A DNA stretch of 64,000 nucleotides, from positions 1 through 64,000 of the forward strand of contig JAALKI010000003.1 of NCBI GenBank assembly GCA_011088105.1, in the 5' to 3' direction. Shown piece by piece: positions 1 to 9,143 of this stretch. A program made the translations under genes and the position numbers. Numbering within the stretch: the stretch's first letter is position 1; the number at the start of each line of letters is the position of its first letter. The stretch comes from Nitrospirota bacterium. Its GTDB lineage: Bacteria > Nitrospirota > Nitrospiria > Nitrospirales > UBA8639. Under the pieces are notes generated by a model. That model had not been told where the DNA came from. It ran no database searches and saw nothing but the letters and a program-made list of their open reading frames with translations.

Positions 1-127
1 CAATTAAAACAGTGGGTTAAGCCTTATATGAAATAGTTACTAGGACAGCCCCAAATTTTATGTTAAGGAATCAGTTGATTTGTCGTTTCCGCAATATCAG
101 GTATTTATTAGAAGAGGAGACATCGTC

Positions 128-559
128 ATGAGTATGCGGTGGAGAATATATGTTGTAATTCTCACGATAGCGGTGCTCTTTGGAGGAGGGAACAGCCTTG
201 TCTCTGCGAACCATTCCTATGTCTTGACGGTCGAGCAATTACACGCTGGCCTTAATAAGGCGAAAAATCCTGCCCACAAAGGGTTTTTCTTAATTGACGT
301 CCGGACACCGCAGGAACATAGTGCTGGTTTCATTCCAGGCACCGACATGAACATTGACTATAGAGAGATACAAGCTCGTCACAAAGCTATTGGTGCGCGT
401 GTGGAAGACCACATTGTGGTGTATTGCCAATCTGGGCGTCGGAGCAACATTGCAGCTGAAACCCTTGCGGACCTTGGGTATAAGTTTGTGTACAATGTCT
501 CAGGCAGTATGAATGCTTGGGAAGAAGCTGGATATTCTCTTGAGTTTCCCGGTCACTGA
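128..559 (+). CDS. Exported single-domain rhodanese-like protein
   Basis: Predicted 143-residue periplasmic rhodanese (sulfurtransferase fold). The N-terminus is a signal peptide: a short basic stretch, a hydrophobic core, then a plausible cleavage site near SANHS. The mature part has the rhodanese motif IDVRTPQEH and the active-site loop VYCQSGRRS, whose Cys would carry the persulfide. ATG 128 was chosen because AGGAG lies 8 bases upstream at 115-119; an upstream in-frame start has no ribosome site. The family moves sulfane sulfur or binds small anions; the substrate here is unknown. It stands alone, with the next gene on the opposite strand. Confidence 0.85.
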   Translation: MSMRWRIYVVILTIAVLFGGGNSLVSANHSYVLTVEQLHAGLNKAKNPAHKGFFLIDVRTPQEHSAGFIPGTDMNIDYREIQARHKAIGARVEDHIVVYCQSGRRSNIAAETLADLGYKFVYNVSGSMNAWEEAGYSLEFPGH

Positions 560-930
560 AGATGTTTGCGAGAATGGTGAGAAATGGGCTGTCGGTTGCC
601 ATGAAGGCTTACCAAGGATCGTTGATGTAGACAAAGGCTTCTGCAACACATCTGTGAATATCGTGGCAGGCGTGAATCTATCGCGGATCATAATAAAATG
701 ACAGGGTTTTGCCATTCCTGTTGAGCATGGATTGGGAGCGCACGAAATTAATCCTCGTCGCGGAGTTTTTGAGCGACCATGGTGTTTGCTCATTGTCAGC
801 ATCATCTAATCCAAGATGGGGTAATTGGGGTGATGGAAAAACATCATGTGTAAGGCGGTCTGACTGTGTGTGGCTTCCAATGGTTTCTCAAGCCAATTGC
901 TGTATATCTGCTATAAGCGGCAGCGGCCTT
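560..930. other. Gene-free stretch, nothing recognised
   Basis: This spacer lies downstream of the rhodanese and downstream of the leftward TrmI gene, so it is a convergent intergenic region. Short open frames exist on both strands, but none has a ribosome site or a recognisable domain. I see no clear terminator. Confidence 0.5.
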
Positions 931-1776
931 TCATTCCTTTTCAAGGTCTGGATCGGAATGCAATGGGTGGTTGTTCCACATGCCCTTCTCGACTTTACGT
1001 GCCACGGTAATAAATCCTGAATGTGCGATCATGCGATGATCCGGTCGCACACTTCTTCCCTTGATATTCCATGTTCGATAGAGTGTTTCAAACGTCTCAC
1101 TTTCGCCAAATTGCCCAGAGTCTTGAATGGCTTCGACGGTTTTCATCACTTGTGGAATGGTTGGTACAAAACTCAAATACATCCCACCCAGACGCAAGGC
1201 TGTTGCTGCATGGGTTACCACACGCCAGGGTTCGGGTAGGTCGAGAATGACTCGATCAAACCAGGGCTGACCTTCCTGTCCTTCTTCCAAAATACCTTCG
1301 TAGGCATCACGCTTATGCAAGGTAAAGTTTGGTGTGGCTCCATGGTACCGAGCAATGTTTTTGAGAGCGATGTTGGCAAAATCGTCACGGATTTCATAAC
1401 TCACGACTTGGCCACGTTCTCCGACAGCTCGTAACAACGCAAGTGTCAATGCACCCGACCCTATGCCGGCTTCAAAAACCCGTGCGCCAGGATAGACATC
1501 GGCCCACATACATATTATGGCCAAATCTTTGGGATAGAGGACTTGCGCACCTCGCGGCATTTTAAGCGTATATTCACTTAATGTCGGATAGAGCGCGAGC
1601 ATGGCCTTGCCACGAGAAAAAGAGACGAGGGATCCATCAGATTTGCCTATAAGCTCATCATGTGGAATGATTTCGCCACTGTATTGAAATGTTTCTCCTG
1701 GTTTCAGGGTTAGACTGTACTGCCGACCTTTATGATCCATGAGATGAACCCGATCACCTTCTTGAAATATTTTCAT
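931..1776 (-). CDS. trmI: tRNA (adenine-58-N1)-methyltransferase TrmI
   Basis: 281-residue SAM-dependent methyltransferase that makes m1A58 in the T-loop of tRNA in the cytoplasm. The N-terminal beta domain (about residues 1-65) carries the GETFQYSGEIIPHDELIG stretch typical of TrmI. The Rossmann domain follows with VFEAGIGSGALTLALLRAVG (SAM site) and a conserved DLPEPW motif that binds the target adenine. Length matches bacterial and archaeal TrmI. It is transcribed alone, divergently from the NfeD gene across about 150 bases. E. coli lacks this enzyme, but it is common in Nitrospirota, Thermus and actinobacteria. Confidence 0.9.
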   Translation of the reverse strand: MKIFQEGDRVHLMDHKGRQYSLTLKPGETFQYSGEIIPHDELIGKSDGSLVSFSRGKAMLALYPTLSEYTLKMPRGAQVLYPKDLAIICMWADVYPGARVFEAGIGSGALTLALLRAVGERGQVVSYEIRDDFANIALKNIARYHGATPNFTLHKRDAYEGILEEGQEGQPWFDRVILDLPEPWRVVTHAATALRLGGMYLSFVPTIPQVMKTVEAIQDSGQFGESETFETLYRTWNIKGRSVRPDHRMIAHSGFITVARKVEKGMWNNHPLHSDPDLEKE

Positions 1777-1923
1777 CGTGCTGTATTCTAGAAAGAATGA
1801 GATGTACTTATCAATGTGGGGAAGTGTCCTGATTAGCTGGGAGGCCTGGAATCGTTATCTTCCTTGACACGATATGGGGAGGGCCGTAAGATCAAGGACG
1901 AGAAGGGTTTTTGTGCATTGCCC

Positions 1924-3303
1924 ATGCTACATGTCGTTTCTTCATCAAGGCACCAGGCGAGAAAGATTCTCTGTATCGATCGAAGAGGTCTGTCCTTTTT
2001 GATTGGAATGCTGCTTTTGCTGGTCGTTCTTCCTCAACCAGGATTAGCTGCACAACCTCTTGTGGTTGTGGCAACCTTTGAAGGGATTATTAATCCCGTT
2101 GCAGCTGAGTATCTCCACGATGCGATTCTTCGAGCGGAATCCCAACATGCCGAATTATTGGTTTTGCAACTCGACACTCCCGGCGGATTAGATATCTCCA
2201 TGCGGTCTATGATCAAAGACATGACTGGGGCGCAGGTCCCTATTGTTGTCTATGTGGCTCCTTCCGGTGGTCGCGCGGCCTCAGCGGGTGTATTTCTTAC
2301 ACTGGCAGCCCATGTTGCAGCCATGGCTCCCGACACGAACATGGGGGCGGCCCATCCCGTGGCCATGGGAGGGGGAGAAATGGATGAAGTGATGAAAGCC
2401 AAGGTCGAAAACGATGCTGTCGCTTACATTCGATCGATTGCAGAACGGCGTGGTCGAAATCCGGATTGGGCTGAAAACGCTGTGCGTAAGAGTGTGTCTG
2501 TTACCAGCGTTCAAGCCAAAGAATTAAAGCTCATTGATTTTTTGGCTGAGGATCTCTCCTCTTTGCTGGCTGTGCTTGATGGGTGGGAAGTTCAAATGGG
2601 AGCCCAGAAAAAAACAGTCGTAACCAAAAATGCTCAGATCCAAGAATTTCCAATGGGCTGGCGGCTTGAAGCGTTGCAGGCTATCAGTAACCCCAACATC
2701 GCCTATGTGCTCATGACTATTGGAACCATTGGTATTATTGCTGAACTCTATAACCCTGGCGCCATTCTTCCAGGTATTGTTGGAGCGATTAGCCTCATTT
2801 TAGCTTTTTATTCGCTCCAGTCTCTTCCGGTGAATTATGCAGGAGTGTTCTTACTCATTTTTGGCATTGTGCTCTTTATATTAGAAATGACTGTGACCAG
2901 TTTTGGGCTTTTGGCTATTGGCGGGATCATTTCGATGGTGCTTGGTTCTATGATGCTCATGAGTCAAGATTTTCCTTTTTATCAAATATCTTGGACGGTT
3001 ATTGTCCCTGTTGTTGCCATTGCCGCTGGTTTTACGCTTTTGGTTGTGGGAATGGGAGTCAAGGCGCTCCGAACCCGGTCAGTGACAGGAAGTGAAGGGA
3101 TGGTAGGGTTATTGGGCATTGCGAAAACGGATTTAAACCCGACTGGAAAAATTTTTGTTCATGGGGAGATTTGGGATGCTGTCAGTGAACAACCGATTCG
3201 AGCTGGTCACCAGATTGAAGTAACAAGGGTTCATGGGTTGCAACTTCATGTGAAGCCTGTGTCGGTTCAACAAGGAGGTCTCCGTCATGGAGCTACTATT
3301 TAG
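1924..3303 (+). CDS. NfeD-family membrane-bound ClpP-class serine protease
   Basis: About 459 residues, the long NfeD1b form. Order: signal peptide/first membrane segment (to about residue 42), a ClpP-like protease domain with [10 protein letters not shown] giving the nucleophile Ser120 and a downstream Lys (near K158/K160) as the probable base, four or five membrane helices, and a C-terminal OB-fold NfeD domain starting near [10 protein letters not shown]. Such proteases cleave the C-terminus of the partner stomatin/slipin, encoded immediately downstream with a 17-base overlap. The start is uncertain: ATG 1924 gives a good signal peptide, but there is no clear Shine-Dalgarno and an in-frame TTG exists at 1864. 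Confidence 0.85.
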   Translation: MLHVVSSSRHQARKILCIDRRGLSFLIGMLLLLVVLPQPGLAAQPLVVVATFEGIINPVAAEYLHDAILRAESQHAELLVLQLDTPGGLDISMRSMIKDMTGAQVPIVVYVAPSGGRAASAGVFLTLAAHVAAMAPDTNMGAAHPVAMGGGEMDEVMKAKVENDAVAYIRSIAERRGRNPDWAENAVRKSVSVTSVQAKELKLIDFLAEDLSSLLAVLDGWEVQMGAQKKTVVTKNAQIQEFPMGWRLEALQAISNPNIAYVLMTIGTIGIIAELYNPGAILPGIVGAISLILAFYSLQSLPVNYAGVFLLIFGIVLFILEMTVTSFGLLAIGGIISMVLGSMMLMSQDFPFYQISWTVIVPVVAIAAGFTLLVVGMGVKALRTRSVTGSEGMVGLLGIAKTDLNPTGKIFVHGEIWDAVSEQPIRAGHQIEVTRVHGLQLHVKPVSVQQGGLRHGATI

Positions 3304-4108
3304 TCGTCCAGTGGTTCTCTTGCTGGTTATTCTCGCTGCTGTGATCATGAAAGGGCTCTATGTTCTTCGGGAGTATGAACGGGCTGTGATTTTTCGATTT
3401 GGACGACTGGCTTCGGGCATTTTGGGAGCCAATGGACCAGGGGTGATCATCATTCTTCCCTTTATTGATAAACTGGTTCGAGTGAGTTTGCGAACAGTAA
3501 CGATGGATGTGCCTCCTCAAGACGTGATTACTAAAGATAACGTGTCAGTGAAAGTGAATGCGGTCATCTATTTCCGGGTAGTAGATGCCCAGAAGGCCAT
3601 TGTCGATGTCGAGGATTATTATTATGCCACCTCGATGATTGCGCAAACGACGCTTCGAAGTGTCTTAGGGCAAAGCCATTTAGATGATTTGCTGGCTAAA
3701 CGAGACGAAATCAATGCCGACTTACAGCGTATTATTGACCAAGCAACTGAACCTTGGGGAATCAAAGTCACTGCTGTCGAGGTCAAAAACGTCGATCTTC
3801 CTCAGGAAATGCAACGGGCCATTGCGAGACAAGCTGAAGCCGAACGAGAACGCCGGTCAAAAGTGATTCATGCGGAAGGGGAGTTTCAAGCGTCTCAACG
3901 ATTATCAGATGCCGCCGAGGTCTTGAGCCGCAATCCTGCTGCCCTGCAATTACGGTACATTGAAACGATCATGAGCGTAGCAGGTGATAAGAGTTCTACG
4001 ATTCTGTTCCCTGTCCCTATCGACTTAATTTCTTCTTTCCTTCGTCTCGCTGAAACAAAACAGCCGGCTGCCCAATCACATGAATCGCCTCCGGAGCAAT
4101 CAGCGTAA
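3287..4108 (+). CDS. Slipin/stomatin-like SPFH (band 7) membrane protein
   Basis: 273 residues. One N-terminal membrane anchor ([19 protein letters not shown]) is followed by the slipin signature [12 protein letters not shown] and a complete SPFH domain. A charged helical region follows, including [19 protein letters not shown], with a short C-terminal tail. Slipins form ring-shaped oligomers that organise membrane microdomains and are substrates of NfeD proteases. GGAGG lies about 10 bases before ATG 3287, and the gene overlaps the NfeD reading frame, so translation is probably coupled. This pair is conserved across bacteria and archaea. Confidence 0.92.
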   Translation: MELLFSRPVVLLLVILAAVIMKGLYVLREYERAVIFRFGRLASGILGANGPGVIIILPFIDKLVRVSLRTVTMDVPPQDVITKDNVSVKVNAVIYFRVVDAQKAIVDVEDYYYATSMIAQTTLRSVLGQSHLDDLLAKRDEINADLQRIIDQATEPWGIKVTAVEVKNVDLPQEMQRAIARQAEAERERRSKVIHAEGEFQASQRLSDAAEVLSRNPAALQLRYIETIMSVAGDKSSTILFPVPIDLISSFLRLAETKQPAAQSHESPPEQSA

Positions 4109-4149
4109 AGGTCGCCACGTTTTTATGATGAAAGGAACCCTGTAGTCAT

Positions 4150-4842
4150 ATGCAACGGTTATTTGCGGTGATTGGTCTTGGCCGATTCGGGTATAGTGTC
4201 GCAGAGACATTGGTGAAGAAAGGCTGTGAAGTGTTGGCCATTGACCATGACGAATCAAAAATTCAGTCCATTAGTGATATTGCCACGTTTGCCGTGCAGT
4301 GCGATGCTACGGATGAGCGTGCCTTAAAAGCCGTCAGTACCCAGAATGTAGATGTTGCCATCGTAAGCATTGGGGAAAATATTGAAGCCAGCATCCTGAT
4401 TGTTCAGACTCTTAAGGAAATGGGTGTGAAGTCTATTATTGCCAAGGCTGTTGCCTCGATCCATGGGAAAATTCTCACGAACCTTGGTGTAGATTCGGTC
4501 ATTTATCCGGAACGAGATGCGGCGGTTCGATTGGCCCATCGACTCATCTCCCCTAAGGTGTTAGAGTATCTTGAACTCGCGCCTGGGTATAGCATTGAAG
4601 AAGTTGCGATCTCTGACCGATTTTCTGGATTGAGTTTGGAAGAGTCTAAAATTAGTGAACAGCACAATCTCAATATCATTGGCATTAAAAAACAAGTGAC
4701 GAGGATGGTCAAAGGCAAAATGATGAAGGAACAGGAAATATTTAACTTTACCCCTTCTCCATCAGATATTGTTGAAAGAGGAGATGTCTTGGTTGTGATA
4801 GGAAAGGAAGATGATCTCGACCGGTTTTCTAATTCTGAATGA
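4150..4842 (+). CDS. TrkA/KtrA-type potassium channel regulatory subunit
   Basis: 230 residues with an RCK_N Rossmann domain (FAVIGLGRFGYSVAETLVKKG, then acidic D at the end of beta-2) and a C-terminal TrkA_C domain (about residues 140-225). The size of one RCK_N plus one TrkA_C matches KtrA rather than the doubled E. coli TrkA. It would bind nucleotides at the cytoplasmic face and gate a membrane K+ channel subunit. No such membrane partner (KtrB/TrkH) lies in this window. It follows the slipin gene by 41 bases and may be co-transcribed. Confidence 0.88.
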   Translation: MQRLFAVIGLGRFGYSVAETLVKKGCEVLAIDHDESKIQSISDIATFAVQCDATDERALKAVSTQNVDVAIVSIGENIEASILIVQTLKEMGVKSIIAKAVASIHGKILTNLGVDSVIYPERDAAVRLAHRLISPKVLEYLELAPGYSIEEVAISDRFSGLSLEESKISEQHNLNIIGIKKQVTRMVKGKMMKEQEIFNFTPSPSDIVERGDVLVVIGKEDDLDRFSNSE

Positions 4843-4873
4843 TAGAGTCCGTCTTCGTGATCGGGAAGAATTC

Positions 4874-5200
4874 ATGACGCCTAATGTTCCAAGTTTATTA
4901 AAACATGCATTCCGAGAATCCCTCGAGCAGTTTTATGCTGCCCTACAGCTTGCTCCCCCTTATCACAGCATTGAAAAAGCCATCGCATCACTTTCTACGG
5001 TTTTACAGTCAAAAACAGGAGAAGAACTGCAAACGTTGTATGATACGTCTTCCTTGAGACAGGCAATCTTTCAGGAGGTTTTTATCGAATCCGGTCTGAC
5101 GAAAAAACACCGTGGTATTATTCTTGCGTCGATAAGATCCGCAAACCCTGTAAGATTTCATGAGGAACAGAGGCCATTTCTTGATGCATTTCGTATATAG
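4874..5200 (+). CDS. Small protein of unknown function before lpxC
   Basis: 108 residues, predicted soluble and mostly helical, no membrane segment or recognised motif. The reading frame is open from 4811 (overlapping trkA), but ATG 4874 with a weak GGGAAG upstream is the more plausible start. It ends 18 bases before lpxC and lies in line with the slipin-trkA genes, so it probably belongs to the same transcript. I do not recognise the family and assign no function. Confidence 0.55.
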   Translation: MTPNVPSLLKHAFRESLEQFYAALQLAPPYHSIEKAIASLSTVLQSKTGEELQTLYDTSSLRQAIFQEVFIESGLTKKHRGIILASIRSANPVRFHEEQRPFLDAFRI

Positions 5201-5218
5201 TCGCTGCCAAGGAGTTCT

Positions 5219-6163
5219 ATGCGTTATCAGCACACCATAAAGTCTGCTATGTCGACAACGGGTGTTGGGTTGCACTCTGGCCAACCCTCAACGCTGACCC
5301 TTTCTCCAGCACCACCAGATAAGGGTGTTGTCTTTCGCCAGACAGTCGAGGGTGTCTTCCATTCATGTCCTGCCTCCATTCACCATGTGATCCCTACGGA
5401 GCTCTGTACGGCTGTTGGAGCCAATGGCGTGCAAGTCCACACGGTTGAGCATATTTTGGCAGCTCTCAGTGGATTGGAAGTCGACAATGTGTATGTCGAT
5501 GTCGATGCTCAAGAAGTTCCGGTTTTGGATGGAAGCGCTGCTCCTTTCGTTGAGCTGATTCAAGGGGCTGAGAGTACCCCACAAGATAAACCAAGGGAAT
5601 TCTTAAAAGTCTTGCAGCCAATTCACATTGCTAATGGATCATCACAGATGACGGTGCTCCCTTCTGAAGCTCCATGCATTAGTTGTACGATTCAGTTTGA
5701 TCATTCCCTTATTCAAACACAGAAGTATGAGTACATATGGGACGTCTCAGATTTTCAACAAGAGATCGCCCCGGCTCGGACGTTTGCATTTAATGATGAA
5801 ATTGAGGCTATTTGGAAAAAAGGGCTTGGCCAAGGCGGCTCTCTGATGAATACCCTGGTGTTTTCTGATACCGCGGTGCTCAATGAGCAGGGGCTACGAT
5901 TTGCAGATGAATGCGTCCGGCATAAAGTTTTGGACATCATTGGAGACTTAACGTTACTTGGCAGGCCCATGATTGGACATGTGATGGCACATTGTTCGGG
6001 ACATGCGCTTCACAATCAGTTTGTGAAGGAGATTCTTGCCTGCCCTGAATCTTGGAGGATCGTCTATCAAGATGAAATGAACCTCATTGAACCCTCTCAT
6101 GTGTTGACAACTCATTCCATTCACACGGCACCATTTTCTTCAGCCATTGCTCCATCTTCCTAA
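5219..6163 (+). CDS. lpxC: UDP-3-O-acyl-N-acetylglucosamine deacetylase LpxC
   Basis: 314 residues, the usual LpxC length. It is the zinc deacetylase that commits UDP-acyl-GlcNAc to lipid A synthesis in the cytoplasm. Visible motifs: N-terminal GVGLHSG, VHTVEHILAALSGLEVDNV with a zinc-binding His, LDGSAAPFVELI, DECVRHKVLDIIGDLTLLG with His and Asp ligands, and a C-terminal HCSGHALHN with the catalytic His. AAGGAG lies just before ATG 5219. Its presence indicates that the organism makes LPS, which matters for interpreting the sphingolipid genes further along. Confidence 0.96.
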   Translation: MRYQHTIKSAMSTTGVGLHSGQPSTLTLSPAPPDKGVVFRQTVEGVFHSCPASIHHVIPTELCTAVGANGVQVHTVEHILAALSGLEVDNVYVDVDAQEVPVLDGSAAPFVELIQGAESTPQDKPREFLKVLQPIHIANGSSQMTVLPSEAPCISCTIQFDHSLIQTQKYEYIWDVSDFQQEIAPARTFAFNDEIEAIWKKGLGQGGSLMNTLVFSDTAVLNEQGLRFADECVRHKVLDIIGDLTLLGRPMIGHVMAHCSGHALHNQFVKEILACPESWRIVYQDEMNLIEPSHVLTTHSIHTAPFSSAIAPSS

Positions 6164-6677
6164 ACCCACACCGTTCTTTCTTTGTGTCATCCTTTGGGCT
6201 TGTGTGTGTCTGTTTGCCGAATGGGGATTGGCCGGGCAAATGGAAAAAGACAGCGGTGGGTTTCAAGGTATTCCCTGGGGAGCATCGTTAACACACCTTC
6301 CAGCCTTGGTGTTGATAGAACCCGGGGCATTGATTCAGACGTATGTCTACCAGAGACATCCACCAGAATTTGGCCACATATCCGTAGAGTCGATGAAACT
6401 GCTATCCGTTGATGGTCAGTTTGCCAGAGTCATGATACGGTATCGTGGGGCGAATGTGCATCGTCAGCTTCTTGCATACTTGGAGTTACGCTTTGGACCT
6501 ATTGATACTCAACGAGGTGCCATGGTTCGGGGATTGAATCAACAATATACATGGCGAGGAGAAGAGACGGAAATCACTTTGACGTATCGGGGGTTAGGCG
6601 AACGAGGGTTTATCGATGTGGGAAGCCGTGTCTTACTCCCACGGTTTCTTGATGCGATTTCAGATCATTCTTTCTGA
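6147..6677 (+). CDS. Exported protein of unknown function
   Basis: 176 residues. A signal peptide (hydrophobic stretch FFLCVILWACVCLFAEWGLAG) precedes a mature domain that begins FQGIPWGASL, a motif seen at the start of several small periplasmic proteins, and is rich in beta strands. The likely start is TTG 6147, overlapping the end of lpxC by 17 bases and suggesting translational coupling. A GTG codon inside the hydrophobic stretch is a poorer start because it would shorten the signal peptide. Function unknown. Confidence 0.6.
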   Translation: MLHLPKPTPFFLCVILWACVCLFAEWGLAGQMEKDSGGFQGIPWGASLTHLPALVLIEPGALIQTYVYQRHPPEFGHISVESMKLLSVDGQFARVMIRYRGANVHRQLLAYLELRFGPIDTQRGAMVRGLNQQYTWRGEETEITLTYRGLGERGFIDVGSRVLLPRFLDAISDHSF

Positions 6678-6687
6678 GTGAAGTCTT

Positions 6688-6720
6688 CATGCGGTTTGCC
6701 GCTCAAGGTTTCTTTTTTTG
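6688..6720 (+). terminator. Possible rho-independent terminator
   Basis: A GCGG/CCGC stem with a TTTG loop (6691-6702), extended weakly by CTT/AAG, is followed by a seven-T run at 6713-6719. It lies between a rightward gene and a leftward regulator gene, where a terminator is expected. The core stem is only four pairs. Confidence 0.4.
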
Positions 6721-6884
6721 TCTTGTAATAGGGCTACCACAGGAATTTTCAGCATGTGGGTAGACACAAAGGTTGTGTGGAAATATCCTCTTGTCATGGT
6801 GAGGCAGCCTGTCCTCAGCCTATGATCCCTTGAAGCATCTGTGCGGGCAAGAGGTTGTGAAAAAATTCCAGAGAGATAGCGAGC

Positions 6885-8432
6885 TTAACCCTGAACGATA
6901 CCGTACCGCTTCATTTTTTTGATCAATCCTTGTCGGCTAAGGCCCAAGCGCTTTGCTGTTTGGACTTGGTTTGAACGGCAAACAAGAAGGGCTTCGCGGA
7001 TAAGCCGTGTTTCAAATTCAGCTACGGCTTCGGGCAGAGAGCGGAGCCGTGTATGAAGTGAGGTCTGTGGGGTGGGGATATTGACACGCATGATTTCATC
7101 CAAATCTTCTTCAAGAATTGTCGTGCGACGAACAGTGACGACAAGTCGTTTAATCTCATTTTCTAATTGACGAACATTTCCCGGCCATGAGTAGTTTCTG
7201 AAACACCGAAGAATACCTTCTGAAAACTTCTTGGACGTTTTTCCCATCATCTCGCAATAACGAGAGAGAAAAAAGTTGGCCAGAAGGGGAATATCATCTG
7301 GAATTTCTCGAAGAGAAGGGGTTTGGATATGTACGACATGGAGACGAAAGTATAAGTCTTCCCGAAAGACCCCATTTTTTATCGCGGCCTGTAAATCCTT
7401 ATTGGTGGCAGCAATAATTCGTACATCCAGAGGAATATTTGTTTGACCGCCGACGCGTTCCAACACTCGTTCTTGAAGCACCCGCAAAATTTTGGCTTGT
7501 GCACTGATTCCGAAATCTCCAATCTCATCCATAAACAACGTGCCTTTGTTAGCTTGCTCAAATTTTCCAATTCGGTGTTCGACGCCGGTGGCAATACCTT
7601 TTTCGATGCCAAAAAGCTCAGCCTCGACTAGATTATGTGGTAAGGTTGCGGCATTGAGCGCAATGAACGGCCGGCGAGCACGTGGGCTATTGTAATGAAT
7701 GGCCTTGGCCACTAATTCTTTGCCTGTCCCATTTTCTCCGGTGATCAAAACATCAACGGAACTATCACTGATTTGGTCAATAAGGCGTACCATGCTTTGC
7801 ATCCGAGGACTGTGACCAATGAGGTTTTGTGTGGCAAAGCGTCCCTCAACTTCTTTCCAGAGTTGGTTGTTTTCTTCTTGTAAGTGGCGGTGCTTTATTT
7901 GTAGTTGTCGAACCATCTGCGTGGTTTGAAGTGGGAGGGCGGCTTGCGTGGCTAAGGCTTGTGCCATGGCTTCATCTTGAGGGGTAAAGAGCCCCCCCTT
8001 TTTGTTGAGGGCTTCAAAAACCCCAACGATCTGCCCACTTGGGGTTTTGAGGGGAACGGCGAGGAGTGACCGCGTATGTTTTTTCGTTTTGGTGTCGATG
8101 CCTGTATAAAACCGTTGGTCTTGTTGCGCATCTGGCACGTTGATAATTTCACCTGTTGAAATGGCTGCGCCGGCAATGCCTAACCGTGAATCAAATCGTA
8201 TGACCTCCCCATCAACCGTTGATTGAGACCAGAGCTCAGAATGTTCTTGATCGAGAAGAAGAATGCTTGCCCCTTGTGCGTTGAGAAGTCGAGCGCCTTC
8301 TTTTGCTATCAGGTTAAAGAGACCAGAAAGATCGCCATCGGTTGTGATGTATTTGCATACGTCCAATGCAAAGTCTGAAAACTGTATGGCCAAGGCCTTG
8401 GGCTGACCTGTGTTTGTGTGAGCCTTTTTCAT
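6885..8432 (-). CDS. GAF-AAA+-Fis enhancer-binding regulator with altered GAFTGA loop
   Basis: 515 residues. Order: an N-terminal GAF domain (about 30-165), a short coiled linker, an AAA+ domain of the sigma-54 activator class (Walker A GENGTGKE at 232-239, Walker B GTLFMDEIGD near 297-306, FREDLYFRL), and a C-terminal Fis-type helix-turn-helix (about 470-515, RLGLSRQGLIKKMKRYG). The loop that normally reads GAFTGA and contacts sigma-54 reads GIATGV (279-284), so the conserved Phe is lost. There is no receiver domain, so activity is probably set by ligand binding to GAF. The start ATG 8432 has AAAGGG upstream. A sigma-54-like promoter lies nearby at 11342. Confidence 0.9.
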   Translation of the reverse strand: MKKAHTNTGQPKALAIQFSDFALDVCKYITTDGDLSGLFNLIAKEGARLLNAQGASILLLDQEHSELWSQSTVDGEVIRFDSRLGIAGAAISTGEIINVPDAQQDQRFYTGIDTKTKKHTRSLLAVPLKTPSGQIVGVFEALNKKGGLFTPQDEAMAQALATQAALPLQTTQMVRQLQIKHRHLQEENNQLWKEVEGRFATQNLIGHSPRMQSMVRLIDQISDSSVDVLITGENGTGKELVAKAIHYNSPRARRPFIALNAATLPHNLVEAELFGIEKGIATGVEHRIGKFEQANKGTLFMDEIGDFGISAQAKILRVLQERVLERVGGQTNIPLDVRIIAATNKDLQAAIKNGVFREDLYFRLHVVHIQTPSLREIPDDIPLLANFFLSRYCEMMGKTSKKFSEGILRCFRNYSWPGNVRQLENEIKRLVVTVRRTTILEEDLDEIMRVNIPTPQTSLHTRLRSLPEAVAEFETRLIREALLVCRSNQVQTAKRLGLSRQGLIKKMKRYGIVQG

Positions 8433-9143
8433 GATGGCCCTTTGAACTTTCAGTGTTGTTAGTGGGTAATGGTCTAGATGTATTGACCTTATACCTAGAT
8501 CGTTTCTGTGCCAGAGGTAGAGGCATCAATGACAAGTGTAAACATATATGGCATGCTGTGAACAAGAGAGTCAAGTTGGAAGGAGCTTCATTGCTATCAT
8601 GTTGAGAACGCTAAGATTTTCTTGATGAAGTCTCATTTCTGCATGAATGTCTGTCTCACACGTGCCTAAAAACGTTGATGATAGTTTGATGCAATGGATA
8701 TGGGGTTTGACTTAACTAATGAGACGATTGCCAAGAGAGAAGGGGCTGTGTGATCACAAACATACTGAAAAGAATTGGCCCCTATATTTCTGGTAAGGCC
8801 GTCATAGGCATTAGTTTTGCTTTCTTTAATCGTGCTAGGAAGGTTTGATATTTCTTAAGAGGGCCATGGCGCCATGATTCCTGTCAGGTTTCTCTAGGGG
8901 ATAGACAGTGATGAGAGAAAAAGTTTGAGAGAAGAGAGGGCCTATAGTAACGCCAGCTTCTGATCGTGCCTTGGTATGCAGTAGCTAACTCATAGATATG
9001 ATGGCCAGGCAAGCTGTTTCATGGGCTATTCAGCACATGACTCTCTTTGTGAGTTTTATTCATCCGCTCGACTGTAAAGTCATGGTCAATTTCTTAAGAA
9101 AGTGATTTATGGATACGCGGATGGATTGGAAGCGTAGCAAGCA
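8433..9143. other. 711-base gene-free divergent region
   Basis: This separates the leftward regulator from the rightward phosphodiesterase and should hold both promoters. I could not identify a convincing -35/-10 or sigma-54 site, and no open frame has a ribosome site. Nothing else is recognised. Confidence 0.5.

Noticed and set aside
709-1239. Rightward open frames in the TrmI region
   Set aside because: They run antisense to the clear TrmI gene or through its 3' spacer, have no ribosome site and no recognisable domain.
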